A stretch of 64,000 nucleotides of DNA from Alphaproteobacteria bacterium (GTDB lineage Bacteria; Pseudomonadota; Alphaproteobacteria; Micropepsales; Micropepsaceae): NCBI GenBank assembly GCA_947465395.1, contig CANIAL010000001.1, forward strand, positions 1-64,000, written 5' to 3'. Each line of letters begins with the position of its first letter. Positions within the stretch are counted from its first letter, which is position 1. Made by a program: the position numbers and the translations under genes. Below the pieces are notes generated by a model. The model was not told the DNA's origin. It saw nothing but the letters and a program-made list of their open reading frames with translations, and searched no databases. Positions 26,789-36,008 of the stretch are shown piece after piece.

Positions 26789-29700
26789 ATGACTGTGCCC
26801 TTCCGCCGCCTTTTAGTGGCCAATCGCTCCGAGATCGCGATCCGGGTCTTCCGGGCCGCCACGGAACTGGGCATTTCCACCATCGCGGTCTATGCGGAAG
26901 AGGACAAACTCTCCCTCCACCGCTTCAAGGCGGACGAGGCCTACCAGATCGGCAAGGGCAAGGGCCCGGTCGAAGCCTATCTTTCCATTGATGAAGTCTT
27001 GCGGGTGGCGAAAGAGGCGAAAGCCGACGCCATCCATCCCGGCTATGGCTTGCTGTCGGAAAGCCCGGAGTTTGCGCAAGCTTGCGCCGAAGCCGGCATC
27101 ATTTTCATCGGCCCGTCTCCGAAAACACTTCGCATGCTGGGCAACAAGGTGGATGCCCGCGCGCTGGCCGTGAAAATGGGCGTGCCGGTGATGCCCGCAA
27201 GCCCGCCGCTACCGGACGATCCCGAAGCCATCAAGAAAATGGCCCGCGACGTGGGCTATCCCGTGATGCTGAAGGCAAGCTGGGGCGGCGGCGGCCGCGG
27301 CATGCGGCCCATCGAAAGCGAAGACACGCTGCTGGACGCCGTCTTCACGGCCCGCCGCGAAGCAAAGTCCGCCTTCGGCAAGGACGAAGTCTATCTGGAA
27401 AAGCTTGTCAGCCGCGCTCGGCATGTCGAGGTCCAGGTTTTGGGCGATGCCCATGGCAACCTGGTGCATCTGTTCGAGCGCGATTGTTCCATCCAGCGCC
27501 GCAACCAGAAAGTCATCGAGCGTGCCCCCGCTCCTTATCTGAAAGACTCGGACCGCAAGGCGCTGTGCGACGCGGCGCTGAAGATCGCCCGTGGCTCGGA
27601 CTATGTCGGTGCCGGCACAGTCGAATTCCTGATGGATGCCGACACCGGAAAATTCTATTTCATCGAAGTAAATCCCCGCATCCAGGTGGAGCACACCGTC
27701 ACCGAAGTCGTCTGCAGCCTGGATATCGTCAAGGCGCAGATTCGCATCGCCGAAGGCAAACGCATTGGTGCCCCCACGCCGGATGGCGGTTATGAAACCG
27801 GCATTCCCCCGCAGAGCGAAATCGCGGTCAAGGGTCATGCCATCCAGTGCCGCATCACCACGGAAAACCCGGAAAACAATTTCATTCCCGATTATGGCCG
27901 TATCATCGCCTATCGCGGCGCCACCGGCTTTGGCATCCGCATTGATGGCGGCACCGCCTATTCCGGGGCGGTGGTGACGCGCTGGTACGATCCTTTGCTG
28001 GAAAAGGTTACTGCCTGGGCCGCGACGCCCGATGAAGTGATCGCCCGCATGGAACGGGCCTTGCGCGAATACCGCATAAGGGGCGTGGCCACGAATCTTC
28101 CGTTCCTGGAAGCGGTGCTGAAACATCCCAAGTTCCGCGCCAATGAATACACAACCCGTTTCATTGACCAGACGCCGGAGCTTTTGCAGCTTGGCCGCCG
28201 CCGCGACCGCGCCACGCGGCTTCTCACCTATATCGCCGATGTCACAGTCAATGGACATCCCGAAGCGCGGGGCAGGGCAAGGCCGCCCGCCACCGCCCGC
28301 GTGCCGGAAGCGCCGGTCTTTCCGGCCACCGCTATTGTCGGCAGCAAGCAAATCTTCGACAAGCTGGGTGCGGAAAAATTCGCGACCTGGATGAAGGACC
28401 AGAAACAAGTCCTCATCACCGACACCACCATGCGCGATGCGCACCAGTCGCTGCTGGCGACACGCGTGCGTACTTTTGATATTGCCGCCATCGCGCCCGC
28501 CTATGCGGCGGGCCTGCCGCAGATGTTCTCGCTGGAATGCTGGGGCGGAGCCACATTCGATGTCGCCATGCGTTTCCTGGGCGAAGACCCCTGGGAAAGG
28601 CTGGCTTTGGTGCGCGAGCAGGTGCCGAACCTGCTGACGCAAATGCTGCTGCGCGGCGCGAATGGCGTCGGCTACACCAATTATCCCGATAATGTGGTGA
28701 AGGCGTTTGTGAAACGCACCGCCGAAGCGGGCATGGACCTGTTCCGCATCTTCGATTGCCTGAACTGGGTGGAAAACATGCGCGTCGCCATCGATGCGGT
28801 GCGCGAAAGCGGCAAGCTGGCGGAAGGCGCCATCTGCTATACGGGCGATCTCTTCGATCCGGCCCGCGCCAAATATGACCTGGCCTATTACGTGAAAATG
28901 GCCAAGGATCTGGAAAAGGCCGGCTGCAACATCCTGGCCATCAAGGACATGGCGGGCCTGCTGAAACCGGCGCAAGCCCGCGCGCTGGTGACCGCGCTGA
29001 AGAATGAAATTGGCCTGCCCATTCACCTGCACACCCATGACACATCGGGCATAGCCGGGGCCACCATCCTGGCGGCGGTGGATGCCGGTGTGGATGCGGT
29101 AGATGCGGCGATGGACGCCATGTCCGGCAACACTTCACAACCCTGCCTGGGTTCGATCGTGGAGGCGCTGCGCTATACGCCGCGCGATCCTGGGCTTGAT
29201 CCCGAAGCCATCCGCCAGATCAGCTTCTACTGGGAAGCGGTGCGTACCCAGTATACTGCCTTTGAAAGCGACCTCAAGGCGGGTGCGTCCGAAGTTTACT
29301 TGCACGAAATGCCTGGCGGCCAGTTCACCAATTTGAAGGAACAGGCGCGATCCTTGGGCCTGGAAACGCGCTGGCACGAAGTGGCGAAAGCCTATCGCGC
29401 CGCCAATGATCTGTTCGGCGACATTGTGAAAGTGACGCCATCGTCCAAGGTGGTGGGCGACATGGCGCTGATGATGGTGTCGCAAAATCTCTCCAGCGCC
29501 GATGTGCTGGATCCCAAGACGGATGTGGCCTTCCCCGCCTCGGTGGTGGAGATGCTGCATGGCGATCTGGGCCAGCCTTTGGGCGGGTGGCCCGAGGCAT
29601 TGCAGGCAAAGGTGCTAGCGGGCAAGAAGCCCATCACGGACCGCCCGGGCGCGCTGCTGCCGCCCGCAGACCTGGACGCCGCCAAGGCCGAAGTGGAAGC

Positions 29701-30250
29701 CAAGATCGGCCGCCCCATCGAGCCGGACGAGTTCCTGTCCTATCTCATGTATCCCAAGGTGTTCGTGGATTATGCGCTCACCCGCCGCAAATACGGCCCG
29801 GTCTCACGCCTGCCCACGCCGGTCTTTTTCTATGGCATGAAGGTGCGCGACGAGATCGGCATCGAACTGGAGCGGGGCAAGGCGCTGGCCATTCGCCTGC
29901 AGACCATCGGGGAGACTGATGACGAAGGCCGGGTGCGGGTCTTCTTTGAACTGAACGGTCAGCCCCGCATCATCAAGGTGCCCAACCGCTCCGCCTCCGC
30001 CCGGGTGGAAGCACGCCGCAAGGCGGAAGAGGGCAATGACTGCCATGTCGCCGCACCCATGCCCGGTGCGGTTTCCACAATCGCAGTGCAAAAGGGCCAG
30101 GCCCTCAAGGCAGGCGACGTGCTTCTCACCATCGAGGCGATGAAGATGGAAACGGCCCTGCATGCGCCGCGCGATTGCATGGTGGCCGAATTGCTGGTGA
30201 CGCCGGGAATGCAGATCGACGCCAAGGACCTCTTGGTCGTTCTGTCTTAG
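26789..30250 (+). CDS. pyc: Pyruvate carboxylase
   Basis: This biotin enzyme makes oxaloacetate from pyruvate, CO2 and ATP to refill the TCA cycle. The 1153-residue single chain has the usual order. Biotin carboxylase covers about residues 1-455 (LVANRSEIAIRVFRAA, SWGGGGRGMR, FIEVNPRIQVEHTVTE). The carboxyltransferase covers about 530-1050 (TDTTMRDAHQSLLATRVRTF, metal-site HLHTHDTSG). The C-terminal biotinyl domain has AMKMET with the biotinylated Lys1119. I chose the ATG at 26789 because MTVPFRRLLVANRSEI starts the domain. Its end overlaps the convergent mmsA by four bases. Confidence 0.96.
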   Translation: MTVPFRRLLVANRSEIAIRVFRAATELGISTIAVYAEEDKLSLHRFKADEAYQIGKGKGPVEAYLSIDEVLRVAKEAKADAIHPGYGLLSESPEFAQACAEAGIIFIGPSPKTLRMLGNKVDARALAVKMGVPVMPASPPLPDDPEAIKKMARDVGYPVMLKASWGGGGRGMRPIESEDTLLDAVFTARREAKSAFGKDEVYLEKLVSRARHVEVQVLGDAHGNLVHLFERDCSIQRRNQKVIERAPAPYLKDSDRKALCDAALKIARGSDYVGAGTVEFLMDADTGKFYFIEVNPRIQVEHTVTEVVCSLDIVKAQIRIAEGKRIGAPTPDGGYETGIPPQSEIAVKGHAIQCRITTENPENNFIPDYGRIIAYRGATGFGIRIDGGTAYSGAVVTRWYDPLLEKVTAWAATPDEVIARMERALREYRIRGVATNLPFLEAVLKHPKFRANEYTTRFIDQTPELLQLGRRRDRATRLLTYIADVTVNGHPEARGRARPPATARVPEAPVFPATAIVGSKQIFDKLGAEKFATWMKDQKQVLITDTTMRDAHQSLLATRVRTFDIAAIAPAYAAGLPQMFSLECWGGATFDVAMRFLGEDPWERLALVREQVPNLLTQMLLRGANGVGYTNYPDNVVKAFVKRTAEAGMDLFRIFDCLNWVENMRVAIDAVRESGKLAEGAICYTGDLFDPARAKYDLAYYVKMAKDLEKAGCNILAIKDMAGLLKPAQARALVTALKNEIGLPIHLHTHDTSGIAGATILAAVDAGVDAVDAAMDAMSGNTSQPCLGSIVEALRYTPRDPGLDPEAIRQISFYWEAVRTQYTAFESDLKAGASEVYLHEMPGGQFTNLKEQARSLGLETRWHEVAKAYRAANDLFGDIVKVTPSSKVVGDMALMMVSQNLSSADVLDPKTDVAFPASVVEMLHGDLGQPLGGWPEALQAKVLAGKKPITDRPGALLPPADLDAAKAEVEAKIGRPIEPDEFLSYLMYPKVFVDYALTRRKYGPVSRLPTPVFFYGMKVRDEIGIELERGKALAIRLQTIGETDDEGRVRVFFELNGQPRIIKVPNRSASARVEARRKAEEGNDCHVAAPMPGAVSTIAVQKGQALKAGDVLLTIEAMKMETALHAPRDCMVAELLVTPGMQIDAKDLLVVLS

Positions 30251-31746
30251 CTCTTGGAAATCACCGGCATGGAAAACTCCGCGCCCTTGCCGACACTGGA
30301 CGGCCAGCGCGCGGTGACGGTTTTCGTGCGCGTCCAGAAGCGGATGGAATCCGGGCCATGCTGGGCCAGATCGCCAAAGGCCGACCGTTTCCAGCCGCCA
30401 AAGGAATAATACGCCAGCGGCGTGGGGATGGGGACATTGACACCCACCATGCCCACGTCCACTCGCGCCGCGAAATCGCGGGCGGCATCGCCGCTGCGGG
30501 TGAAGATGGCGACGCCATTGCCATATTCATGGTTGCTGGCCAGCGCCAACGCCTCCTCATAGTCCTTCGCCCGCAGCACCGACAGGACAGGTCCGAAAAT
30601 CTCGGTCTTGTAGATGTCCATGCTGGATTTCACATGGTCGAACAGGCAGGCCCCGAAATAAAAGCCCTTCTCGTAACCCTGCATTTTAAAGCCGCGGCCA
30701 TCCACCACCAGCTTGGCGCCCTCGGCCACGCCCTTCTCAACCAGCCCCGCCACGCGATCGCGGGCCTCGACCGTCACCAGCGGCCCGAAATCCGCTTCGC
30801 TAGCCGTATAGGGACCGGGCTTCAGGGCCTCCACGCGGGGTTTCAGCGCGGCCACCAGGCGATTGGCGGTTTCCTCGCCTACCGGCACCGCCACCGAAAT
30901 CGCCATGCAGCGTTCGCCGGCCGAGCCATAGCCTGCGCCGATCAGCGCGTCCGCTGCCTGTTCCATGTCGGCATCCGGCATGATGACAGCGTGGTTCTTC
31001 GCGCCGCCAAAACATTGCGCCCGTTTTCCATGCCGTGCGGCCTCCGCATAGACATGGGCGGCCACCGGTGTTGACCCCACGAAGGACACGCCCGCGATGG
31101 CGGGATGAGCCAGGAGCGCATCCACCGTGTCGCGGCCGCCATGCAGCACATTCAAAATGCCGGGCGGCAATCCCGCCTCGATCATCAATTCCGCCAGCCG
31201 CACCGGCACCGAGGGATCGCGCTCTGACGGCTTCAAAATGAAGGCGTTGCCGCAGGCGATGGCGGGCGCGAACATCCACATGGGTATCATGGCGGGAAAA
31301 TTGAACGGCGTGATGCCGACGCCGATGCCGATGGGCTGGCGCAGGCTGTACATGTCGATGTTCGGACCCGCTCCGTCGGTGAACTCGCCCTTGGCCAGTT
31401 GTGGAATCCCGATGGCGAATTCCGCCACTTCCAGCCCGCGCTGGATGTCGCCGATGGAATCGGCAACCGTCTTGCCATGCTCGCGCGACATCAATTCGGC
31501 CAGTGGCTTCAAATTGGCATTTAGTAATTCCACATAGCGCATCATCACCCGCGCGCGGCGCTGGGGATTGGTCGCCGCCCAGGCCGGCTGCGCCGCACGG
31601 GCGCTGGCGATGGCTGCGTCCAGTTCGGCGGGACCAGCCAAGTCCACCTTGGCATCTACCTCGCCGGTGGCGGGGTTGAAGACATCCCCCAACGTGCCGC
31701 CGCCCGGATGGGCCTTGCCCGCGATGAAATGATGGATATGGCGCAT
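30247..31746 (-). CDS. mmsA: CoA-acylating methylmalonate-semialdehyde dehydrogenase
   Basis: It converts (methyl)malonate semialdehyde to propionyl-CoA or acetyl-CoA in valine, inositol or beta-alanine breakdown. The 499-residue aldehyde dehydrogenase fold has PFNFPAMIPMWMFAPAIACG near residues 147-166, the cofactor motif GVSFVGSTPVAAHVY near 219, and the catalytic Cys280 in AGERCMA. CoA-dependent members lack the general-base Glu of other ALDHs; at that position the sequence reads CFGGAKNHAVIMPDAD, as in MmsA. The ATG at 31746 follows GGGGAGACAG. Confidence 0.93.
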   Translation of the reverse strand: MRHIHHFIAGKAHPGGGTLGDVFNPATGEVDAKVDLAGPAELDAAIASARAAQPAWAATNPQRRARVMMRYVELLNANLKPLAELMSREHGKTVADSIGDIQRGLEVAEFAIGIPQLAKGEFTDGAGPNIDMYSLRQPIGIGVGITPFNFPAMIPMWMFAPAIACGNAFILKPSERDPSVPVRLAELMIEAGLPPGILNVLHGGRDTVDALLAHPAIAGVSFVGSTPVAAHVYAEAARHGKRAQCFGGAKNHAVIMPDADMEQAADALIGAGYGSAGERCMAISVAVPVGEETANRLVAALKPRVEALKPGPYTASEADFGPLVTVEARDRVAGLVEKGVAEGAKLVVDGRGFKMQGYEKGFYFGACLFDHVKSSMDIYKTEIFGPVLSVLRAKDYEEALALASNHEYGNGVAIFTRSGDAARDFAARVDVGMVGVNVPIPTPLAYYSFGGWKRSAFGDLAQHGPDSIRFWTRTKTVTARWPSSVGKGAEFSMPVISKS

Positions 31747-31796
31747 GGTCTGTCTCCCCGCATAAATATGCACGGAACTGGGGGAATTAGACCAGC

Positions 31797-32060
31797 CTAA
31801 TGACGATGCGGGACCAATGTGGCGCGCAGGCCTGGAAGCCCGTGCCGGTGCAGCCCGTCCTCCCAAGCCATGAATTCTTCCAGGCTGAGGCTGTAGCGCG
31901 CGCAAGCCTCACCGATACTGAGTATGCCGCCTTCAACCGCTGCCACCACTTCGGCCTTGCGGCGCGCCACCCAGCGCCGCGTGCCGGGCGCGGGCAGGTT
32001 GCCAAGGTTGAGAAGTTGGCCGTCAGGGCCGATTACGGAGCCGGGAGTGAGCGTCTGCAT
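31797..32060 (-). CDS. sciP: CtrA inhibitor SciP (DUF1153)
   Basis: This 87-residue helix-turn-helix protein starts MQTLTPGSVIGPDGQ and includes LPAPGTRRWVARRKAEVVAA and the helix pair SIGEACARYSLSLEEFMAWE. In Caulobacter SciP binds CtrA and represses CtrA-activated genes, timing the cell cycle. The close match to this short family is a strong alphaproteobacterial marker. Upstream (32061-32232) lies a 172-base gap shared with the divergent DUF47-pit pair. I see no certain CtrA box there. Confidence 0.9.
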   Translation of the reverse strand: MQTLTPGSVIGPDGQLLNLGNLPAPGTRRWVARRKAEVVAAVEGGILSIGEACARYSLSLEEFMAWEDGLHRHGLPGLRATLVPHRH

Positions 32061-32232
32061 GAGTTGGTAACTCGGGCGCTCCGGGGCCGTTCCTCTTAAG
32101 GCTTTGGCAAGGCGGGAACTCTGGCTGTGTGTAAGTCGTATTCCCGTGCAAATACGGGCTTTTGGCTGGAAAATTCACGCGGCCAGCCCCCATTTTTCCT
32201 TTATAAGCCAGACCATCATCACGGGGGTTCGC

Positions 32233-32877
32233 ATGCTGCGTTTTTTCCAGGCCATGATGCCGCGCGAGGACAGGTTTTTCGGCCTGTTCGACCGGCATGC
32301 CCGCACCCTGGTCCAGGGCGCTCTGGCTCTGCGCGACCTGCTGGAAGGCGGCCACCAGGTCGGCGACGCGGCAAGGCGCATCATTGCGCATGAAAATGAA
32401 GCCGACGCCATTGCCCGCGAGGTCATGCTGAATGTTCGCCGCAGCTTCATCACGCCCTTCGACCGGGGCGATATCCGCGACCTGATTTCGCTGCTGGACG
32501 ATTCCATTGACCAGATGCAGAAGACGGCCAAGGCCATCATGCTGTTCGAGGCGGACAAGTTCGAAGTTCATATGCGCCAGATGGCTGACATCATCCTGCG
32601 CTGCGCCGAACTGACAGTAGAGGCGGTGAGTCTGCTTGGCTCCATGCGCGAGAATGCTGCGCGCATCAACGCCATCACCGAAGAGATCGTGAAACTGGAA
32701 GATCAGGCTGACGAACTCAATGATGCCGGCATCAAGGCGCTGTTCCAGGCCCACCGCACCGGCAACGCCATGGCCTTCATCATCGGCAATGAAATCTACG
32801 ATCACCTGGAAAAAGTGGTGGACCGGTTCGAAGATGTGGCCAACCGCATCAGCGGCATCGTGATCGAGCAGGTATGA
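32233..32877 (+). CDS. PhoU-like DUF47 phosphate-transport accessory protein
   Basis: This 214-residue all-helical protein starts MLRFFQAMMPREDRFFGLFD. It has the PhoU-like acidic motif HENEADAIAREV near residue 54 and a second one, EDQADELNDAG, near 157, which bind metal clusters in relatives. DUF47 proteins are nearly always coupled to Pit-type phosphate permeases and are thought to modulate them. Here the stop overlaps the pit start by four bases. The ATG at 32233 lies in the right context with GGGGG upstream. Confidence 0.92.
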   Translation: MLRFFQAMMPREDRFFGLFDRHARTLVQGALALRDLLEGGHQVGDAARRIIAHENEADAIAREVMLNVRRSFITPFDRGDIRDLISLLDDSIDQMQKTAKAIMLFEADKFEVHMRQMADIILRCAELTVEAVSLLGSMRENAARINAITEEIVKLEDQADELNDAGIKALFQAHRTGNAMAFIIGNEIYDHLEKVVDRFEDVANRISGIVIEQV

Positions 32878-33869
32878 CTTTTCTTCTGGTTTCCCTGATC
32901 GGCATCGCGCTGGTCTTTGATTTTCTCAATGGCCTGCACGATGCGGCCAATTCCATCGCCACCATCGTCTCCACCAGGGTGCTGTCGCCGCGCTATGCCG
33001 TGGCATGGGCGGCGTTCTTCAATTTCATCGCCTTTGCCGTGTTCGGATTGCATGTGGCTTCCACCATCGGCACCGGCATCATCAGTCCCGGCGCCATCTC
33101 CGACCAGGTGATCTTCGGCGCGCTGATGGGGGCGATTGTCTGGAATATCGTCACCTGGCTGGCGGGCATTCCTTCATCTTCCAGTCATGCCCTGATCGGC
33201 GGGCTGGTGGGAGCGGGTGTCTGCAAGGCTGGCTGGAACGTGGTGCAATGGGCGGGCCTGGGCAAGACCGTGGCCGCCATCGTGCTATCGCCCGCCACCG
33301 GCTTCGTGCTGGCGCTTGTTCTGGTGCTGATGGTGTCCTGGATGTTCGTGCGCGCGACACCGCTGAAGGTGGACAAGATATTCCGTCATGTGCAGTTCGT
33401 CTCGGCATCCGCCTATTCGCTGGGCCATGGCGGCAATGACGCGCAAAAGACCATGGGCATCATCGCGGCGCTTCTGTTCGCGCATGGCATGTCGGGCGGT
33501 AGTTTCCATGTGCCCTTCTGGGTTGTCCTGTCCTGCCAGGCAGCCATGGCGCTAGGCACCCTGTTCGGTGGCTGGCGCATCGTGCGCACCATGGGTTCGC
33601 GCATCACGCGGCTTTCGCCCATGCAGGGTGTCTGCGCTGAGACGGCTGGATCATTGACCTTGTTCGCCGCCACCTGGATGGGCATTCCCGTCTCCACCAC
33701 CCACACCATCACGGGCGCCATCATCGGCGTTGGCGCGGCGCGGCGCGTTTCGGCGGTGCGCTGGATCGTGGCCAAGGACATTGTCGTGGCTTGGGTCGTC
33801 ACCATGCCGGCGGCTGGCCTGATCGCGGCGGGGTTCTATTTCCTGGCGGGGCTTTTCGGAGTGAGTTAG
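32874..33869 (+). CDS. pit: Low-affinity inorganic phosphate transporter
   Basis: This PiT-family (PF01384) permease is predicted to import metal-phosphate with protons. The 331-residue protein has about nine or ten hydrophobic spans and both inverted PiT signature repeats: FLNGLHDAANSIATIVSTRV near residues 17-36 and GHGGNDAQKTMGIIAA near 183-198. It is shorter than E. coli PitA, as is usual for the DUF47-linked clade. It is coupled to the upstream DUF47 gene by a four-base overlap. The Nudix gene follows after four bases and may be co-transcribed. Confidence 0.93.
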   Translation: MTFLLVSLIGIALVFDFLNGLHDAANSIATIVSTRVLSPRYAVAWAAFFNFIAFAVFGLHVASTIGTGIISPGAISDQVIFGALMGAIVWNIVTWLAGIPSSSSHALIGGLVGAGVCKAGWNVVQWAGLGKTVAAIVLSPATGFVLALVLVLMVSWMFVRATPLKVDKIFRHVQFVSASAYSLGHGGNDAQKTMGIIAALLFAHGMSGGSFHVPFWVVLSCQAAMALGTLFGGWRIVRTMGSRITRLSPMQGVCAETAGSLTLFAATWMGIPVSTTHTITGAIIGVGAARRVSAVRWIVAKDIVVAWVVTMPAAGLIAAGFYFLAGLFGVS

Positions 33870-33873
33870 CCGC

Positions 33874-34314
33874 ATGGGGGGCACGCATCCGGTCGTGAAT
33901 CGCGGACGGCAGGTCGCGGCCCTGTGCTGGCGGCTGCAGCCGGAAACCGGGATGCCGGAAATATTGCTGGTCACTTCGTTGCGCACGCGCCGCTGGATAT
34001 TGCCCAAGGGCTGGCCCATGCGGGGGATGAGTTCGGGTGAGGCCGCCGCCATGGAGGCGCTGGAGGAAGCGGGCGTGGGCGGCGTGGTCAGCGAGGCGCC
34101 CATCGGCCGCTATCATTATCTGAAGGAAAAGCGCGGCCGCGCCGTGCCATGCCAGGTGGATGTCTATGGCGTGGAAGTGCGCCACACGCTGGTGACATGG
34201 CCCGAAAAAGGCCACCGCGACATCACCTGGCTTTCCCCCGCCGAGGCGGCGGAGCGGTTGGAGGAACCGGAGCTGCGCGAACTGGTACGCGGCTTTCTGC
34301 CGCCGGCGCCATAG
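33874..34314 (+). CDS. Nudix hydrolase (diphosphoinositol-polyphosphate-phosphohydrolase-like)
   Basis: The 146-residue protein has a Nudix box starting WILPKGWPMRGMSSGEAAAM and continuing EALEEAGVGG, about residues 42-71. The metal-binding glutamates of the EALEE core are present, but Met replaces the Arg that normally precedes the first Glu (REUxEE). The PKGWPM start is characteristic of a DIPP-like clade seen in alphaproteobacteria. The substrate is unknown. Its position four bases after pit suggests a link to phosphate metabolism, which is inference only. The ATG at 33874 is preceded by TTAGCCGC, so initiation may depend on coupling. Confidence 0.85.
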   Translation: MGGTHPVVNRGRQVAALCWRLQPETGMPEILLVTSLRTRRWILPKGWPMRGMSSGEAAAMEALEEAGVGGVVSEAPIGRYHYLKEKRGRAVPCQVDVYGVEVRHTLVTWPEKGHRDITWLSPAEAAERLEEPELRELVRGFLPPAP

Positions 34315-34339
34315 GCGGTGTTGTTATCAAAGGTTCATT

Positions 34340-34564
34340 CTATTCGGCAGCCACTGCCATGGGTCGCGGTTGTCGCCCCATGGTCCAGTTCGCGCGCAGG
34401 CGCACTTTCGGATTTGGCGAACACCAGATCTCACCACTGTCATCCAGCGCCACAACCCAGATCAGATTATGTTCTTCGCCATAGTCAATCACGGCAAATG
34501 CCACGCCCTTGCCCTTTCCCTCCACGGTGACCGGCAGGGACGGCGATAATTGGCTGAAACTCAT
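34340..34564 (-). CDS. Conserved small hypothetical protein
   Basis: This 74-residue protein starts MSFSQLSPSLPVTVEGKGKG and contains AFAVIDYGEEHNLIWVVALD followed by GEIWCSPNPKVRLRANWTMG. I recall near-identical short proteins in rhizobia and relatives, where they are annotated as hypothetical. No signal peptide or membrane segment is present. The beta-rich pattern suggests a small barrel or sandwich. It stands alone, convergent with the Nudix gene. Confidence 0.7.
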   Translation of the reverse strand: MSFSQLSPSLPVTVEGKGKGVAFAVIDYGEEHNLIWVVALDDSGEIWCSPNPKVRLRANWTMGRQPRPMAVAAE

Positions 34565-34675
34565 CTGTTTCCCCTGTGTCGTTCTAATTCAGGGAACACA
34601 AAGGCGGCTGGGCGGTTCCAGCATGACACAATTCATCAATCGGCCCGTACGGGACCGGACAAAGCAGAGGATAGA

Positions 34676-34978
34676 ATGACTGACAAACATGCCGATAAAA
34701 GTGCAGGCCAAGACATCGCCAAGTTCAAGATGAAGCCCAGGCCTGGCTCGCCGCCCGGACTTGAAACTGACGGGCACGGCAATGTGATCCCGCTGGCGCA
34801 GCGCACGAAAGAAGACCAGGAAAAAGCCTTGGCGGCGGGCGAGAAGAATCCTGATCAGGAAGCCGAGCATCCCGCAGCCATGCCGCGCGATCAGCAGGGG
34901 CAAGGCGGTAAGGCCGCCCATCATGACCGCGAAGGGCAGCAAGGTGGCACGGAAGGTGGTGGCCGCGAGCAGGACTAG
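34676..34978 (+). CDS. Disordered, highly polar small protein
   Basis: This 100-residue frame starts MTDKHADKSAGQDIAKF and is rich in Gly, Gln, Glu and Asp, ending GGTEGGGREQD. There are no hydrophobic segments, so it is probably intrinsically disordered. The ATG at 34676 is preceded by GCAGAGGATAGA, an adequate ribosome binding site. A short motif, LETDGHGNVIPLAQR, looks more conserved than the rest. I do not recognise the function; small hydrophilic stress proteins have this composition, but that is only a comparison. Confidence 0.5.
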   Translation: MTDKHADKSAGQDIAKFKMKPRPGSPPGLETDGHGNVIPLAQRTKEDQEKALAAGEKNPDQEAEHPAAMPRDQQGQGGKAAHHDREGQQGGTEGGGREQD

Positions 34979-35068
34979 CTTTACAGGCCAATATGACGTG
35001 TTGCGGGCAAGTCCGGATTGAAGGACTATTGCTCCAATATTCACGATTTTCGTCATATTGGGGGCATC

Positions 35069-36004
35069 ATGGAACGCAGGACCGTACTGGCCGGCATTGC
35101 CGGCGGCATCGCGGCGGCGGCCTTGCCGCGCATCGCATCGGCGCAAGCGCGCAAGGGCTACGATTTTATCCAGGTGGATGTCTTTTCCCGCAACAAGCTG
35201 GAAGGCAACCCGCTGCCGGTCTTCACCAATGCTGCCGGCCTGACAGACGCGCAGATGCAGAATATCGCCCGCGAACTCAACCATTCCGAAACCACTTTCA
35301 TCCTGCCCGCAACGGGCAAGGGCGATGCGCGGGTTCGCATCTTCGGCACCAACAATGAACTGCCCTTTGCCGGCCACCCCACCCTGGGAACCGCCTTTGT
35401 GATGTCGCAGACTCGCCCCGGCAGGACGTCGCTGGTGCTGGAGGAAAATGTGGGCCCGATCCCGGTGACCCTGGAGAAGCGGGCCGACGGCACTTTCATC
35501 GAGATGACGCAGAATGAACCTGTCTTCGGCGCCAAGGCCGACCCCAAGATGATTGCCGACACGGTGGGCATCAGCGTAGACGAAATTGACAGTCGTTATG
35601 CGCCGCAGATGGTGTCCACCGGCACCAATTTTTTGATCGTGCCGCTGAAAAGTGTCGCGACCCTGGCCAAGCTCAAGGTTGGTTTTTCCATGCCGGCCGA
35701 CCAGCGCAAAACCTTCGGCACCGGCGCCTATTATGTTGTGACGGGCGAGCCGCAGGTGGAAAGCCGCATGATCGGCGCCAGCAACGAAGATCCTGCCACC
35801 GGCAGCGCGGTGGGTTGTGCTACTGCCTTCCTGGTGCAGAACGGCATCCGCAAGCCGGACGAACAGGTCGCCATCCTGCAAGGCCGCTTCGTCAATCGCC
35901 CCAGCACGCTTTACGTGCGCGCCGGCATGACGAACGGCAAGGCCACCAATGTCCGCGTGGGAGGCTATGTGGTGGAAGTGGCGCGCGGCACATTTACGGT
36001 GTGA
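35069..36004 (+). CDS. PhzF-family isomerase-like protein with Tat signal
   Basis: The 311-residue protein has a PhzF/DapF-like fold: VDVFSRNKLEGNPLPVF near residue 37, LNHSETTFILPA with the family's catalytic Glu near 70, NELPFAGHPTLGTAFV near 93, and EDPATGSAVGCATAFL near 245. Unusually, the N-terminus is a twin-arginine signal (MERRTVLAGIAGGIAAAA, cleavage probably after ASA near residue 25), predicting periplasmic export. PhzF relatives are normally cytoplasmic. The ATG at 35069 follows TTGGGGGCATC. The following oxygenase starts 4 bases after this stop. The substrate is unknown. Confidence 0.82.
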   Translation: MERRTVLAGIAGGIAAAALPRIASAQARKGYDFIQVDVFSRNKLEGNPLPVFTNAAGLTDAQMQNIARELNHSETTFILPATGKGDARVRIFGTNNELPFAGHPTLGTAFVMSQTRPGRTSLVLEENVGPIPVTLEKRADGTFIEMTQNEPVFGAKADPKMIADTVGISVDEIDSRYAPQMVSTGTNFLIVPLKSVATLAKLKVGFSMPADQRKTFGTGAYYVVTGEPQVESRMIGASNEDPATGSAVGCATAFLVQNGIRKPDEQVAILQGRFVNRPSTLYVRAGMTNGKATNVRVGGYVVEVARGTFTV

Positions 36005-36008
36005 CGGC

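Noticed and set aside
27209..29038. Long minus-strand frame opposite pyc
   Set aside because: The + strand encodes unmistakable pyruvate carboxylase motifs throughout; the antisense translation shows no family and no start context.
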